The notes under the pieces: generated by a model
Databases searched by the model: none
Told to the model about the DNA's origin: nothing
The model's input: only the letters and a program-made list of their open reading frames with translations
Shown: one piece after another, positions 56,730-64,000 of the stretch
How positions within the stretch are numbered: the first letter of the stretch is position 1
How the letters are laid out: each line of letters begins with the position of its first letter
Assembly (NCBI GenBank): GCA_963707275.1
Contig: CAVPPH010000004.1
Coordinates: 372,001 to 436,000 of the forward strand
Source: JACKBK01 sp963707275
GTDB taxonomy: Bacteria > Chloroflexota > Anaerolineae > JAAEKA01
Direction: 5' to 3'
DNA length: 64,000 nt
Position numbers and translations under genes: made by a program

Positions 56730-57944
56730 TTACTGCGATTCTTCGGCGTTGATCATCACCTGGGTCTCGCCCGTGGAGGCGTCGGCCTGGATGAGGACGG
56801 TGAGTTTGGCGTTGTCCTTGGTGTAGCTCAGCGATACCATATCGCCGAAGCTCATGGAACCGCTCTCATCCTTGGTCCAGCCCAGTCCCTGCAGGGCGTC
56901 GTCATAGAACTGCTGCGCCTCTTCCACCGTCAGCTCGGTCTGGACGATGGCGAACTGCGCGGTGGCAGCAGCGACCGTCGCACCTTCGGGCAGCGGCAGC
57001 GGCTGGTCGCCAAAGCCGGCCAGATTTGTGCCGCTGATTGCATCTTCCGGCAGCTCGATGGTGATGTCCTCGTTGGCCTCGGTCAGCTCGAACTCCAGCC
57101 GCAGTGACCCGTTGGCCAGCGATGGGTCGAGCAGGCCGGCGCCGCCCGACTCGACGGCAACGGCGACGATGTACTTGGTGACGAAGTCGCCGTCCTTGGC
57201 GATCCAGACCTCGCCGTCGGCCGTGAGATTGCCCTGGCCCGCACCCAGAAAGTCGAGCATTGCAGCCTGGTCGAAGGTGTAATGGCGGCTGTCGATGCCG
57301 GCGATCTTCTCGTCAGGCCGCTGCCGCTTCAGATTGTCTAGGTCGCTGAACACCGCGGAGCCGTCCAGCATGAACTGGTTCGAGGGATCCTCGAACGGCG
57401 ACTGCTCGTTGGAGACGCGGATCCACCCCATTTCCTCGCCGGTGAACATGTACATGTCAGGCCCGATTTGGTAGAACTCGAACCCGCCGAAGGCATCCGC
57501 CTCTTCCGCGTCCAGGCTGTCAATCTGCATCGACATGTAGCGGGTGTCCACGCCTTCATCGAGGACGTAGGCTGACTCGACGGTCACCGAGTTGTTGACC
57601 GGGGTGCCATCGTCGCGCGTGCCCTCGCTCTGGTAAACCGTGCGGGCGCGGTAGCTCTTCAGGTTCTCCAGGTTGCCAAGTTGAGCCAGCGGCGCATCGG
57701 CTTCCTCAACGACCGGGGTGTCGGCGGCGGCTTCCGGCTCGGCGGTGGCAGTTGGCGGGACCGGCGTGTTGGTGGCTGCTTCAGCCGCAGCCTTGGCAGG
57801 TGTTGCAGCGGGCTGCTCCTGCGTGGTTGTTTCGGCGGCGGTGGTTGGGGCAGATGTGTCAGCAGGCGCTTCATCGTTGCCGCCGCCGCAGGCGGCCAGC
57901 AGTAGGGCGGTAACAAGCAGAAGCAACAGTGCAGAACGTTTCAT
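56730..57944 (-). CDS. Lipoprotein with LppX/LolA-like outer domain
   Basis: 404 residues. AGGAGAG precedes ATG 57944. The lipobox is LLLAAC, followed by an Ala/Thr/Pro/Glu linker of about 80 residues. The body (LGNLENLKSYRARTVYQSEG, GFEFYQIGPDMYMFTGEEMG, GIDSRHYTFDQAAMLDFLGA, DGEVWIAKDGDFVTKYIVAV) has the long curved sheet pattern of LppX/LolA-like lipid-binding lipoproteins. The last 75 residues (TVEEAQQFYDDALQGLGWTK) form a second small domain. Anchored outside the membrane; a lipid or hydrophobic ligand is inferred. No indels. Confidence 0.75.
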   Translation of the reverse strand: MKRSALLLLLVTALLLAACGGGNDEAPADTSAPTTAAETTTQEQPAATPAKAAAEAATNTPVPPTATAEPEAAADTPVVEEADAPLAQLGNLENLKSYRARTVYQSEGTRDDGTPVNNSVTVESAYVLDEGVDTRYMSMQIDSLDAEEADAFGGFEFYQIGPDMYMFTGEEMGWIRVSNEQSPFEDPSNQFMLDGSAVFSDLDNLKRQRPDEKIAGIDSRHYTFDQAAMLDFLGAGQGNLTADGEVWIAKDGDFVTKYIVAVAVESGGAGLLDPSLANGSLRLEFELTEANEDITIELPEDAISGTNLAGFGDQPLPLPEGATVAAATAQFAIVQTELTVEEAQQFYDDALQGLGWTKDESGSMSFGDMVSLSYTKDNAKLTVLIQADASTGETQVMINAEESQ

Positions 57945-58014
57945 TTGGTTTCTCTCCTGTATAATTTGCGCGAATTTCGTCTGGACGGCGTCTGTTCGTA
58001 CAGCGCCGCGGTGG

Positions 58015-58043
58015 ATGCTACACTATCGAGTTGGCATTGTCAA
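58015..58043 (-). promoter_or_regulatory. Promoter of the lipoprotein gene
   Basis: Minus strand TTGACA (58043-58038), 17 bases, TAGCAT (58020-58015). Start near 58008, leaving about 63 bases before ATG 57944. Confidence 0.7.
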
Positions 58044-58074
58044 AGCTATGAACGGATGGGGTAGCGGGTTATTG

Positions 58075-60315
58075 TCATCCCGGTACGATGGTTACGGAGA
58101 ATATCCGCGCTTCGGCGCCGGAAGGACCGTCGTACAGTAACTGCATCTGTGCGGGATACACCGTCGCGCCGGGAACCGCAAAGGTCAGGTTGTTGGCGTC
58201 CAACGGCCAGGCTGCCAGTTCCGCATCGTCCGCGTCCAGCAGACGCAGCGTGCCGCCGGACGCTGCCGCGGCATCGATGGAGAGCGTCACTGCCTCACCG
58301 CTTGGGTTGAACACGTCAAAGCTGGCGGTGTCGCCGGTTGGCAGGACGCGCCAGATCGCGCCGGTCTCGTTTACCTGCCGCGGCTGCCAATCCGTGCCCA
58401 GAACGATGAACGGGCCGCGCTCCGCTGGCTCGCCGACCTCGTAGACGGTGATACGGTCGTCGCTGTACAGCGGCTGCTGGTCGCCAAAGATCTGCCCGGC
58501 CAGCGTTTCGGTGATCTCGCGTTCCGGGCCGCCGGGCATCTTGTAGCGGTCCAGCACTACCCAGCGGACGCCCAGCAGGTCGTGCAATATCTGTATGCCC
58601 TGACGCCGGAGGTCGAAGTCACGGGTGTTGATGTCCTCGCCGAGGAACCAGAAATGGCTGAAGACCGGCGCGCGCTCGCGCAGCGTCTTCGGGTCGTCGC
58701 GCGTCACGTAGCCGGCGGTTATCGGCTTGCCGTGGGTGACCTGGTAGAGCAGATAGCCGGGCCGTTCGAAGTTGGCCGGCAGGTTGAACACCGCGCCGTC
58801 GGATGGATCCTGCGCCAGCGTCGCATACCAGGCCGGCGTATCGGGCGGGCTGACGGGAAAGGGCGCGGGCAGGAACTCGAAGACGATCAGCCCGCCGATG
58901 ATGAGTGGCGTCGCGATAGCGATGGCGCGCTGTGAGCCGGCCTTCCGGCCTGCCTGCAAGCGCTGCACCAGCCAGACCACCGCGAAGGCGGCTGCGACGC
59001 CCAGGAACAGCATCGTCATCACGTCCATGCGGCTGACTGACCGGCTGAGCTTGATAAACGGTACCGTCTCGTAGAGCAGGCGATAGGGCAGCGGTATCTC
59101 GCCGTCGCCCGGCAGCAGATCGGTGCGTCCGTTGATCTTGAGCACCGGTCCCAATGCCAGCAGGGCGAAGAATGCTGCGCTTAGCAGGTAGAAACCGGGT
59201 CGCGTCGCGGGGCTGCCGGATTTGCCGCGCCGGGTTCGCACCAACAGCAAGGCGATAACCGCCAGGATCAACACCGTGAAACCGGCGAAAACGGTGTACT
59301 CGCTGGGCGCGGCCGTGAACGATGCGCCGCGTGCCAGGGCCGCCTCGCCCCACAGCGGATGGAACACCTGCGGCGTCACAAAGGCTAGCAGGTCAGCCGA
59401 CAGCGCCAAAGTTTCGGTGTAGTCGCGCACGAGCGAGGTGCCGCCCCATGTCTGCGCGCCGCGCACCATGGGAACCAGCAGCGGTGAGAGCACCACGACC
59501 AGGAATATGCCCGCGCCCGCGACTACCGCGATGCTGCGCCAGCTTAGCCGCCGCCGCGCCAGCCACACCAGCAGCGCCAGTGCTGTGAAGAAGAGGCAGT
59601 ACATGACATAATACCAATCGCACAGACCCACCAGCGTCAGGAACAGGCCGGCCTTGGCCGCGTCCACCAGCCACGAACCACGGGCTGCGGGCCGCGCTGC
59701 CCGGTCCAGACCGCGCAGGAGATACAGCACGTAAAACGGAATCCATTGCAACGAGATGAGCTGCAAGTGTCCCAGCGTGTGCGAGAAATGGTAGGGCGAG
59801 AAGGCGAAGACGATTCCGGCGATGAAGGCAGCGGCGTATAGATTCCTGAAGTCGCGGGCTAAGCGTTGTGGAGTGGCCACAACGCTTGCTGACTGGTCAT
59901 GTCGAAAAGCGGCGACTTCGGAAGTCTCTGCCAGCCTCGCAACGCGTTAGAGCGCCAGCAGAAACGCGCCGTAGCCGCCGGCCACGAAGCTGAACAGCAC
60001 CGCCGCGTTATATGCGGGGATCAGGCCAACGGTCGTCTGCACGTTCATGAACAGAAAGCCGTTGAAGGGCGCCATGGTCTGGAATCGCAGATCGGCGCCG
60101 GTCGGCGCAAACAACATGTCGGTGAAGTAGGGTGAGATGTGGCGCACCAGCCACGCCTCGCGCATCCACCACAGGTTCCAAAGGTTTTGCCAGCCATCGA
60201 AGCTGTCGCCAGGGATAGCTGAGCCAAGCTGGCGGGCCAGCGGCCAGGTCAACGCCAGCGCCAGGAGACCGTATCCCAGCAGGGCGGCGATGTGATAGCG
60301 AGAGCGGGTGCGCAT
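58075..60315 (-). CDS. Polytopic GT-C-like membrane protein, interrupted by a palindromic insert with an in-frame stop
   Basis: ATG 60315 to a stop at 58075. GYGLLALALTWPLARQLGSA, GWQNLWNLWWMREAWL and FAPTGADLRFQTMAPFNGFL at the N-terminus, and FAFSPYHFSHTLGHLQLISL after the insert, fit large dolichyl-mannosyltransferase-like proteins of Chloroflexota. Eleven or so helices, then an outer beta domain at the C-terminus (FFVFNPSGEAVTLSIDA-like). After FLLAL an in-frame TAA occurs (59949-59947). The 30 codons that follow look foreign and contain two palindromes, then normal sequence resumes in the same frame. Without the insert the protein would be continuous. The upstream heptamer tract touches its ATG. 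Confidence 0.72.
59861..59926. repeat. Two palindromes inside the membrane-protein gene
   Basis: AAGCGTTGTGG (59861-59871) with CCACAACGCTT (59877-59887), perfect 11 bp arms; and GACTTCGGAAGTC (59914-59926). Both fall in the about 90-base segment that is out of character for the protein. Confidence 0.65.
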
Positions 60316-60452
60316 GGGGAGGTAATCGGTGATCGGTAAATGGTGATCGGTAGGCAGTAAACGGATGAGGAAGGTCAGAAGCCAGACGTCAGAGGGCAGC
60401 GATTAGTGATCAGTGACCGATTACCGATCACCGATCACCGTTTACTGCTCGC
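60316..60452. repeat. Heptamer tracts in inverted orientation, one flush with the membrane-protein start
   Basis: Read on the minus strand, ACCGATC, ACCATTT, ACCGATC, ACCGATT and ACCTCCC run in 7-base steps and end one base before ATG 60315. A degenerate CTGAC tract lies further upstream (about 60370-60400), the same order as at 34164-34236. On the plus strand ACCGATT, ACCGATC, ACCGATC, ACCGTTT run from about 60418, giving an inverted partner. Confidence 0.75.
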
Positions 60453-60462
60453 TGGTCACTGA

Positions 60463-61083
60463 CTACTGGCTCGCCAGCGCCTGGCGGATGCGGCTGAGAA
60501 TGGACTCGCCGGCTGCCAGCGCAGCGTGCGTGTTGGCTTGCGTGGAGGCGATGAACTGCGGATCGTCGATACTTTCGAGGTTGATAGCGACGTTCAAGGC
60601 GGCGGCTTGCAGGCCGGCGTGCGCCAGCAGCGCGCCCACGCCGCCGTCGCTGCGGGCGTTGACGTTGCCCTTCGCGACAACGAGCTCCGCGAGCGAGATG
60701 ACCTCGGCGCAGTGTTGCGCAGTTTCCAGTGGGGTAAGGCTGGCGGTTTGCAGTGCGGCCTGGATGGCGGCGGAGCGGGCGGCCAGTTCCTCGTCGCTGG
60801 TTTTGGGCAGCCGGTAAGCCGCACTGACCTGATTGTAGGCGTCGGCGTCCTTCTGGACGAGGGCGGTTAGCTGAGCGCGTAGCATTTCAGATCCTTGCAG
60901 AACATCCTGCATCTGTGCATCAACATCGGCATAGCGTTTCCTGCCGATGGTCAGCCGGGCCACCATTGAGACCAGCGCCGCGCCGGCCGCGCCGGCCATC
61001 GCGGCTGCGCTGCCGCCGCCCGGGGTCGGGTCGCCAGAGGCCAGGCGGTCGATGAAGGTGTCGAGGTTTGTGAGTGTGTCCAT
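60463..61083 (-). CDS. Cyclodeaminase/cyclohydrolase family protein (FTCD C-terminal type)
   Basis: 206 residues. FIDRLASGDPTPGGGSAAAM is the diagnostic N-terminal P-x-GGGS block of the formiminotransferase-cyclodeaminase domain (PF04961). The rest is all-helical, as in that fold (LVQKDADAYNQVSAAYRLPK; PLETAQHCAEVISLAELVVA). Stand-alone members are linked to one-carbon folate chemistry, for example methenyl-THF cyclohydrolase or formimino-THF cyclodeaminase activity. Cytosolic. Promoter with leaderless geometry upstream. Confidence 0.9.
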   Translation of the reverse strand: MDTLTNLDTFIDRLASGDPTPGGGSAAAMAGAAGAALVSMVARLTIGRKRYADVDAQMQDVLQGSEMLRAQLTALVQKDADAYNQVSAAYRLPKTSDEELAARSAAIQAALQTASLTPLETAQHCAEVISLAELVVAKGNVNARSDGGVGALLAHAGLQAAALNVAINLESIDDPQFIASTQANTHAALAAGESILSRIRQALASQ

Positions 61084-61089
61084 GCGATT

Positions 61090-61118
61090 ATTGTAGATCA
61101 GGACGGAAGGATTACCAA
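61090..61118 (-). promoter_or_regulatory. Promoter of the cyclodeaminase gene, leaderless geometry
   Basis: Minus strand TTGGTA (61118-61113), 17 bases, TACAAT (61095-61090), then six bases to ATG 61083. Confidence 0.6.
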
Positions 61119-61208
61119 GTTATGGCCGTCGCGCTGAGCTGTTGCATTAGACTTGCGTTAGATGTGGTGCAATGGGGAGCGTGCATCGTTCGCGGGAAAA
61201 GACAGTTG

Positions 61209-61217
61209 TGGTATAAT
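61209..61217 (+). promoter_or_regulatory. Extended -10 promoter of the Hsp20 gene
   Basis: TGGTATAAT is a perfect TGnTATAAT. The start would be near 61224, about 80 bases before ATG 61304. No CIRCE repeat is seen. Confidence 0.6.
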
Positions 61218-61303
61218 CGGCTGGCAGAACGAGATCACCCGGCAGGCGTTGGCAATTGGTTGGCCCGCTGCCGGCCGGAGCACAGTGACCCGCGGAGAGT
61301 TGA

Positions 61304-61738
61304 ATGAGTGACAGGTTGTTGTACGGGCAGGTTCGGTTTGATCGGATGCAATTGTTGCAACAGCGCTTTGCAGCCATGGAGAGCGCGCACTTTCGGCCGC
61401 CGACCGACGTCTATGAAACTGATGACGCCGTAGTCGTCATCATCGAGGTGGCCGGACTCCAGGAAGATCAGTTCGAGATTTCGTTGTCTGAGGCTGATCG
61501 GGTGTTGACCGTGGTTGGCCGCCGTCAGTCGCACAGCGCGGACACAGGTCGGGTCACGTTTCACCAGATCGAGATACCCTATGGGTTCTTCACGGTCGAA
61601 GTGCCGGTGCCGTGGCCATTGCAAGAGGCCGAGTCGGCGCAGGCAGCTTATGATGACGGCTTCCTGGTGATCACGCTGCCCAAAGCGCAGCCGCGCCATG
61701 TGCCTGTGCGGGTCATCGGCGAGAGCGGACGCACTTAG
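61304..61738 (+). CDS. Small heat shock protein, Hsp20/alpha-crystallin family
   Basis: 144 residues with GGAGAG before ATG. The alpha-crystallin domain spans residues 33-130: PPTDVYETDDAVVVIIEVAG at its start, GVR-type block replaced by LSEADRVLTVVGRRQSH, FHQIEIPYGFFTVEVPVPWP, and AAYDDGFLVITLPKAQP at its end. A short C-terminal tail follows with VPVRVI, an I/V-x-I/V-like motif used for oligomer contacts. ATP-independent chaperone. It precedes lon, so the pair may form a proteostasis unit. Confidence 0.93.
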   Translation: MSDRLLYGQVRFDRMQLLQQRFAAMESAHFRPPTDVYETDDAVVVIIEVAGLQEDQFEISLSEADRVLTVVGRRQSHSADTGRVTFHQIEIPYGFFTVEVPVPWPLQEAESAQAAYDDGFLVITLPKAQPRHVPVRVIGESGRT

Positions 61739-61754
61739 TGCCGCAACTTGTAGG

Positions 61755-61849
61755 ATGCGTCTACAAATAGCTTCCCTGTGTTGGCTCGGTCGGCCCCTCC
61801 GGGGTGCAAGCAAAGACCGGTCAGGGCAGCAACGAATTGATAGACGCAT
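61755..61849 (+). ncRNA. Structured leader RNA candidate upstream of lon
   Basis: Four nested complementary pairs in order: ATGCGTCTA (61755-61763) with TAGACGCAT (61841-61849); CCCTG (61774-61778) with CAGGG (61822-61826); CGGTC (61787-61791) with GACCG (61815-61819); CCCC (61794-61797) with GGGG (61801-61804). Internal loops TGTTGGCT and TGCAAGCAAA remain unpaired. It lies between Hsp20 and lon, 98 bases before the lon GTG. A further GC hairpin (about 61860-61878) follows. I match it to no known class. Confidence 0.45.
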
Positions 61850-61947
61850 TCTTGGATCGGGGACTATCCAGTCTCCCTGGCGGACAGAACAATAAGAACG
61901 ACGGTTGCAACCAGTGCGTTGCACGCAACCAGATACGGAGTTGACCA

Positions 61948-64000
61948 GTGCCTCTATTCGGCAAGACAAGAAATCAAAAAGAAGACGATGTGTTCGACAG
62001 CGATGCGTTCGAAAACGATGAGGTGTTGGACCAGCCGCTGGACCAGCCCAACGCGCTGAGCCTGCCACTGCTGCCTCTGCGCGGCGTCGTGGTTTACCCG
62101 ATGATGTGGCTGCCGCTGACCGTTGGCCAGGAGCGCTCGATCCGGCTGATCGACGAGGCGCTGGTCGATGCCGAGCCGCGCATCATTGGCCTGTTTACCA
62201 GCAAAGACCCAGAGAAGGATGAACCCGGCCCAGACGAGATCTACAGCACCGGAACCATGGCGGTTGTCCACCGCATGCTGCGCGCGCCTGATGGCACGAT
62301 CCGTCTGATCGTGCAAGGGCTGGAGCGCATCCGTGTTGAAGAGTTCATCCAGACCGATCCGTATCTGCGTGCCAAGGTGCTCGAACATCCCGACCTGATC
62401 GAGGACACGGTCGAGACTGAGGCGCTGATGCGCAATGCCCAGGAGCAGTTCCGCCAGTTCATCAACCTGGTGCCGCACCTGCCAGAGGAACTGGAGATGG
62501 CGGCGCTGAACGTAGAAGACGCCCGCCAGTTGGTCTACCTGATCGCCTCCAGCCTGCGGCTTGAGATCGAAGTTGCGCAGGAACTGCTGGAAATCGACAG
62601 CGTGACCGAAAAGCTGCGCAAGCTGACCGCGTTGCTCACCAAGGAACTGGAAGTCCTGGAACTGGGACGTAAGATCCAGTCCGAGGCCGTCGGCGAGATG
62701 GAGAAGATGCAGCGCGAGTTCTACCTGCGCGAGCAGATGAAGGCCATCCAGAAGGAACTGGGCGAGACCGACGAGCAGGAAGCCGAGATCAAGGAGTTGG
62801 AAGACCGCATCGCCGAGGCCGGTATGCCGGAAGAGGCCGAGAAAGAGTCCCGCCGCGAGCTGGACCGGATGCGTAAGATGCCCGCGCAGGCTGCCGAGTA
62901 CAGCGTCATCAAGACCTATCTTGACTGGATGGTCAGCCTGCCGTGGCAGAAGAAGTCAGACGACAACCTCGACATCGCGCACGCGCGCCAGGTGCTGGAT
63001 GAGGATCACTACGGCCTGGACGAGGTCAAGGACCGGATTCTGGAATACCTCGCGGTGCGCAAGCTGAAGCTGGAACGCAAGGGCGACGATCTGGAGGAAA
63101 TCTCGGACGTCGATCAGATTCGCCGCGAGCGTGAAGGGGTAATCATCTGCTTCGTCGGACCGCCCGGCGTCGGCAAGACCTCGCTCGGACTGAGCATTGC
63201 ACGCGCGATGAACCGCAAGTTCGTGCGTCTGGCGCTGGGCGGCATCCGCGACGAGGCTGAGATCCGTGGTTTCCGCCGCACCTACATCGGTTCCATGCCG
63301 GGGCGGGTCATCCAGAGCCTGCGACGGGTCGAGAGCAGCAACCCGGTCTTCATGCTGGACGAGGTGGACAAGCTGGGCCGCGACTTCCGCGGCGACCCCA
63401 GCTCGGCGCTGCTGGAAGTGCTGGACCCGGAGCAGAACCGCGAGTTCCGCGATCACTACCTGGACGTGCCTTTTGACCTGAGCCAGGTGATGTTTATCAC
63501 CACGGCCAACATGCTCGACACCATCCCGGAGCCGCTGCTGGATCGCATGGAGATCATCGAGCTGCACAGCTACACAACCGAAGAGAAGGTCAAGATCGCG
63601 CAGGGTTATCTGGTGCCGCGCCAGATCCGCGAGAACGCGCTGCGGCCCGACGAGATCTCGTTCGAAGAGGAAGCGCTGCGGCGCATTGTGCGTGACTACA
63701 CCCGTGAGGCCGGCGTGCGCAGCCTGGAGCGAACCATCGGGACCATCTGCCGCAAGGTGGCCACAAAGGTCGCCGAGAACGGCGCAAGCGAGCCGCTGGT
63801 GATCACCCCCGACAATCTGGTCGGTTTCCTCAAGAAGCCGCGCTTTTTCGACGAGGTGGCCGAACGCACGGAAATACCAGGCGTTGCCACCGGGCTGGCC
63901 TGGACCATGACCGGCGGCGATATCCTCTTCATAGAGGCGACGCGCATGGCCGGTAAGAAGGATTTCCTTGTTACTGGCCAGTTGGGTGACGTGATGAAGG
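61948..64000 (+). CDS. lon: ATP-dependent protease Lon, 3' end outside the window
   Basis: GTG 61948 with GGAG upstream gives an N-terminal PLFGKTRNQKEDDVFDSD tail and then the Lon substrate-binding domain (LSLPLLPLRGVVVYPMMWLP). A long coiled coil is at residues 235-330. Walker A GPPGVGKT is residues 404-411 and VFMLDEVDKLG is Walker B. GGIRDEAEIRGFRRTYIGSM is the Lon signature. The AAA+ lid ends near residue 640, and the sequence runs off at residue 684, in the start of the protease domain, before the catalytic Ser-Lys dyad. It degrades misfolded and regulatory proteins in the cytoplasm. No indels in the part seen. Confidence 0.97.
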   Translation, partial: MPLFGKTRNQKEDDVFDSDAFENDEVLDQPLDQPNALSLPLLPLRGVVVYPMMWLPLTVGQERSIRLIDEALVDAEPRIIGLFTSKDPEKDEPGPDEIYSTGTMAVVHRMLRAPDGTIRLIVQGLERIRVEEFIQTDPYLRAKVLEHPDLIEDTVETEALMRNAQEQFRQFINLVPHLPEELEMAALNVEDARQLVYLIASSLRLEIEVAQELLEIDSVTEKLRKLTALLTKELEVLELGRKIQSEAVGEMEKMQREFYLREQMKAIQKELGETDEQEAEIKELEDRIAEAGMPEEAEKESRRELDRMRKMPAQAAEYSVIKTYLDWMVSLPWQKKSDDNLDIAHARQVLDEDHYGLDEVKDRILEYLAVRKLKLERKGDDLEEISDVDQIRREREGVIICFVGPPGVGKTSLGLSIARAMNRKFVRLALGGIRDEAEIRGFRRTYIGSMPGRVIQSLRRVESSNPVFMLDEVDKLGRDFRGDPSSALLEVLDPEQNREFRDHYLDVPFDLSQVMFITTANMLDTIPEPLLDRMEIIELHSYTTEEKVKIAQGYLVPRQIRENALRPDEISFEEEALRRIVRDYTREAGVRSLERTIGTICRKVATKVAENGASEPLVITPDNLVGFLKKPRFFDEVAERTEIPGVATGLAWTMTGGDILFIEATRMAGKKDFLVTGQLGDVMK

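Noticed and set aside
61090..61304. A CIRCE/HrcA operator upstream of Hsp20 or lon
   Set aside because: No TTAGCACTC-N9-GAGTGCTAA or close variant is present on either strand.
61755..61849. Small SRP RNA in front of lon
   Set aside because: GGTCAGG-like bases occur, but the invariant apical loop region (GGAAGCAGCC type) is missing.

Overview
The window is GC-rich bacterial DNA (roughly 62-66% by eye, falling to about 50% in 42.7-44.8 kb and 45.6-47.5 kb). The gene content suggests an uncultured member of Chloroflexota, probably near Anaerolineae/Caldilineae. It carries large GT-C-like and PTPS-related membrane proteins, CHAT, caspase-like and STAND proteins, many lipoproteins, a baseplate-J-like membrane protein beside ruvX and mltG, and housekeeping alaS, tyrS and lon. 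This assignment is inference; no rRNA or tRNA gene was seen. Many genes, including tyrS and alaS, show single-base frame changes, most of them one extra base. I treat these mainly as assembly or read errors and annotate through them.

Layout. 0-3.2 kb: the end of a PPC-domain protein, an animal-type haem peroxidase and an unknown protein. 3.3-20 kb: a protease and signalling neighbourhood with TPR-CHAT, a secreted trypsin-like protease, a lipoprotein, two glycoside-hydrolase-like proteins, a caspase-like protein, a very large CHAT-nSTAND-TM-WD40 protein and an SH3-like protein. 20-22.6 kb: an exonuclease remnant, a TolB-like propeller and a CYTH-like protein. 22.6-30.3 kb: a 7.4 kb block bounded by two about 150 bp direct repeats, holding an XRE-STAND-TPR regulator divergent from a lipoprotein, a beta-helix protein and a heparinase-like lyase. 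30.2-37.9 kb: large membrane proteins, a NUDIX hydrolase and a zinc-ribbon/LysM protein. 37.9-41.2 kb, minus strand: an MscS channel, a histidine phosphatase and tyrS. 41.2-47.6 kb: an RHS toxin-like array between tyrS and alaS. 47.6-56.7 kb: alaS, the baseplate-J-like protein, ruvX, mltG, a periplasmic binding protein and a GT4 enzyme. 56.7-61.1 kb, minus strand: a lipoprotein, a membrane protein and a cyclodeaminase-like protein. 61.2-64 kb: Hsp20 and lon, which runs off the end.

Strongest regulatory finding: on the minus strand upstream of tyrS there is a consensus sigma70-type promoter, an apparently leaderless 24-codon reading frame with three UAC (Tyr) codons, an antiterminator arm right after its stop codon, and an intrinsic terminator just before tyrS. 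This is the layout of a ribosome-mediated Tyr attenuator.

Other non-coding structure: tandem heptamer or octamer tracts end at or very near the start codon of five genes that lack a Shine-Dalgarno sequence. Several families of palindromic elements sit in intergenic gaps, on stop codons or inside genes. GTCAC boxes repeat every 10 bp at a divergent promoter. The lon leader contains a nested-stem RNA candidate.
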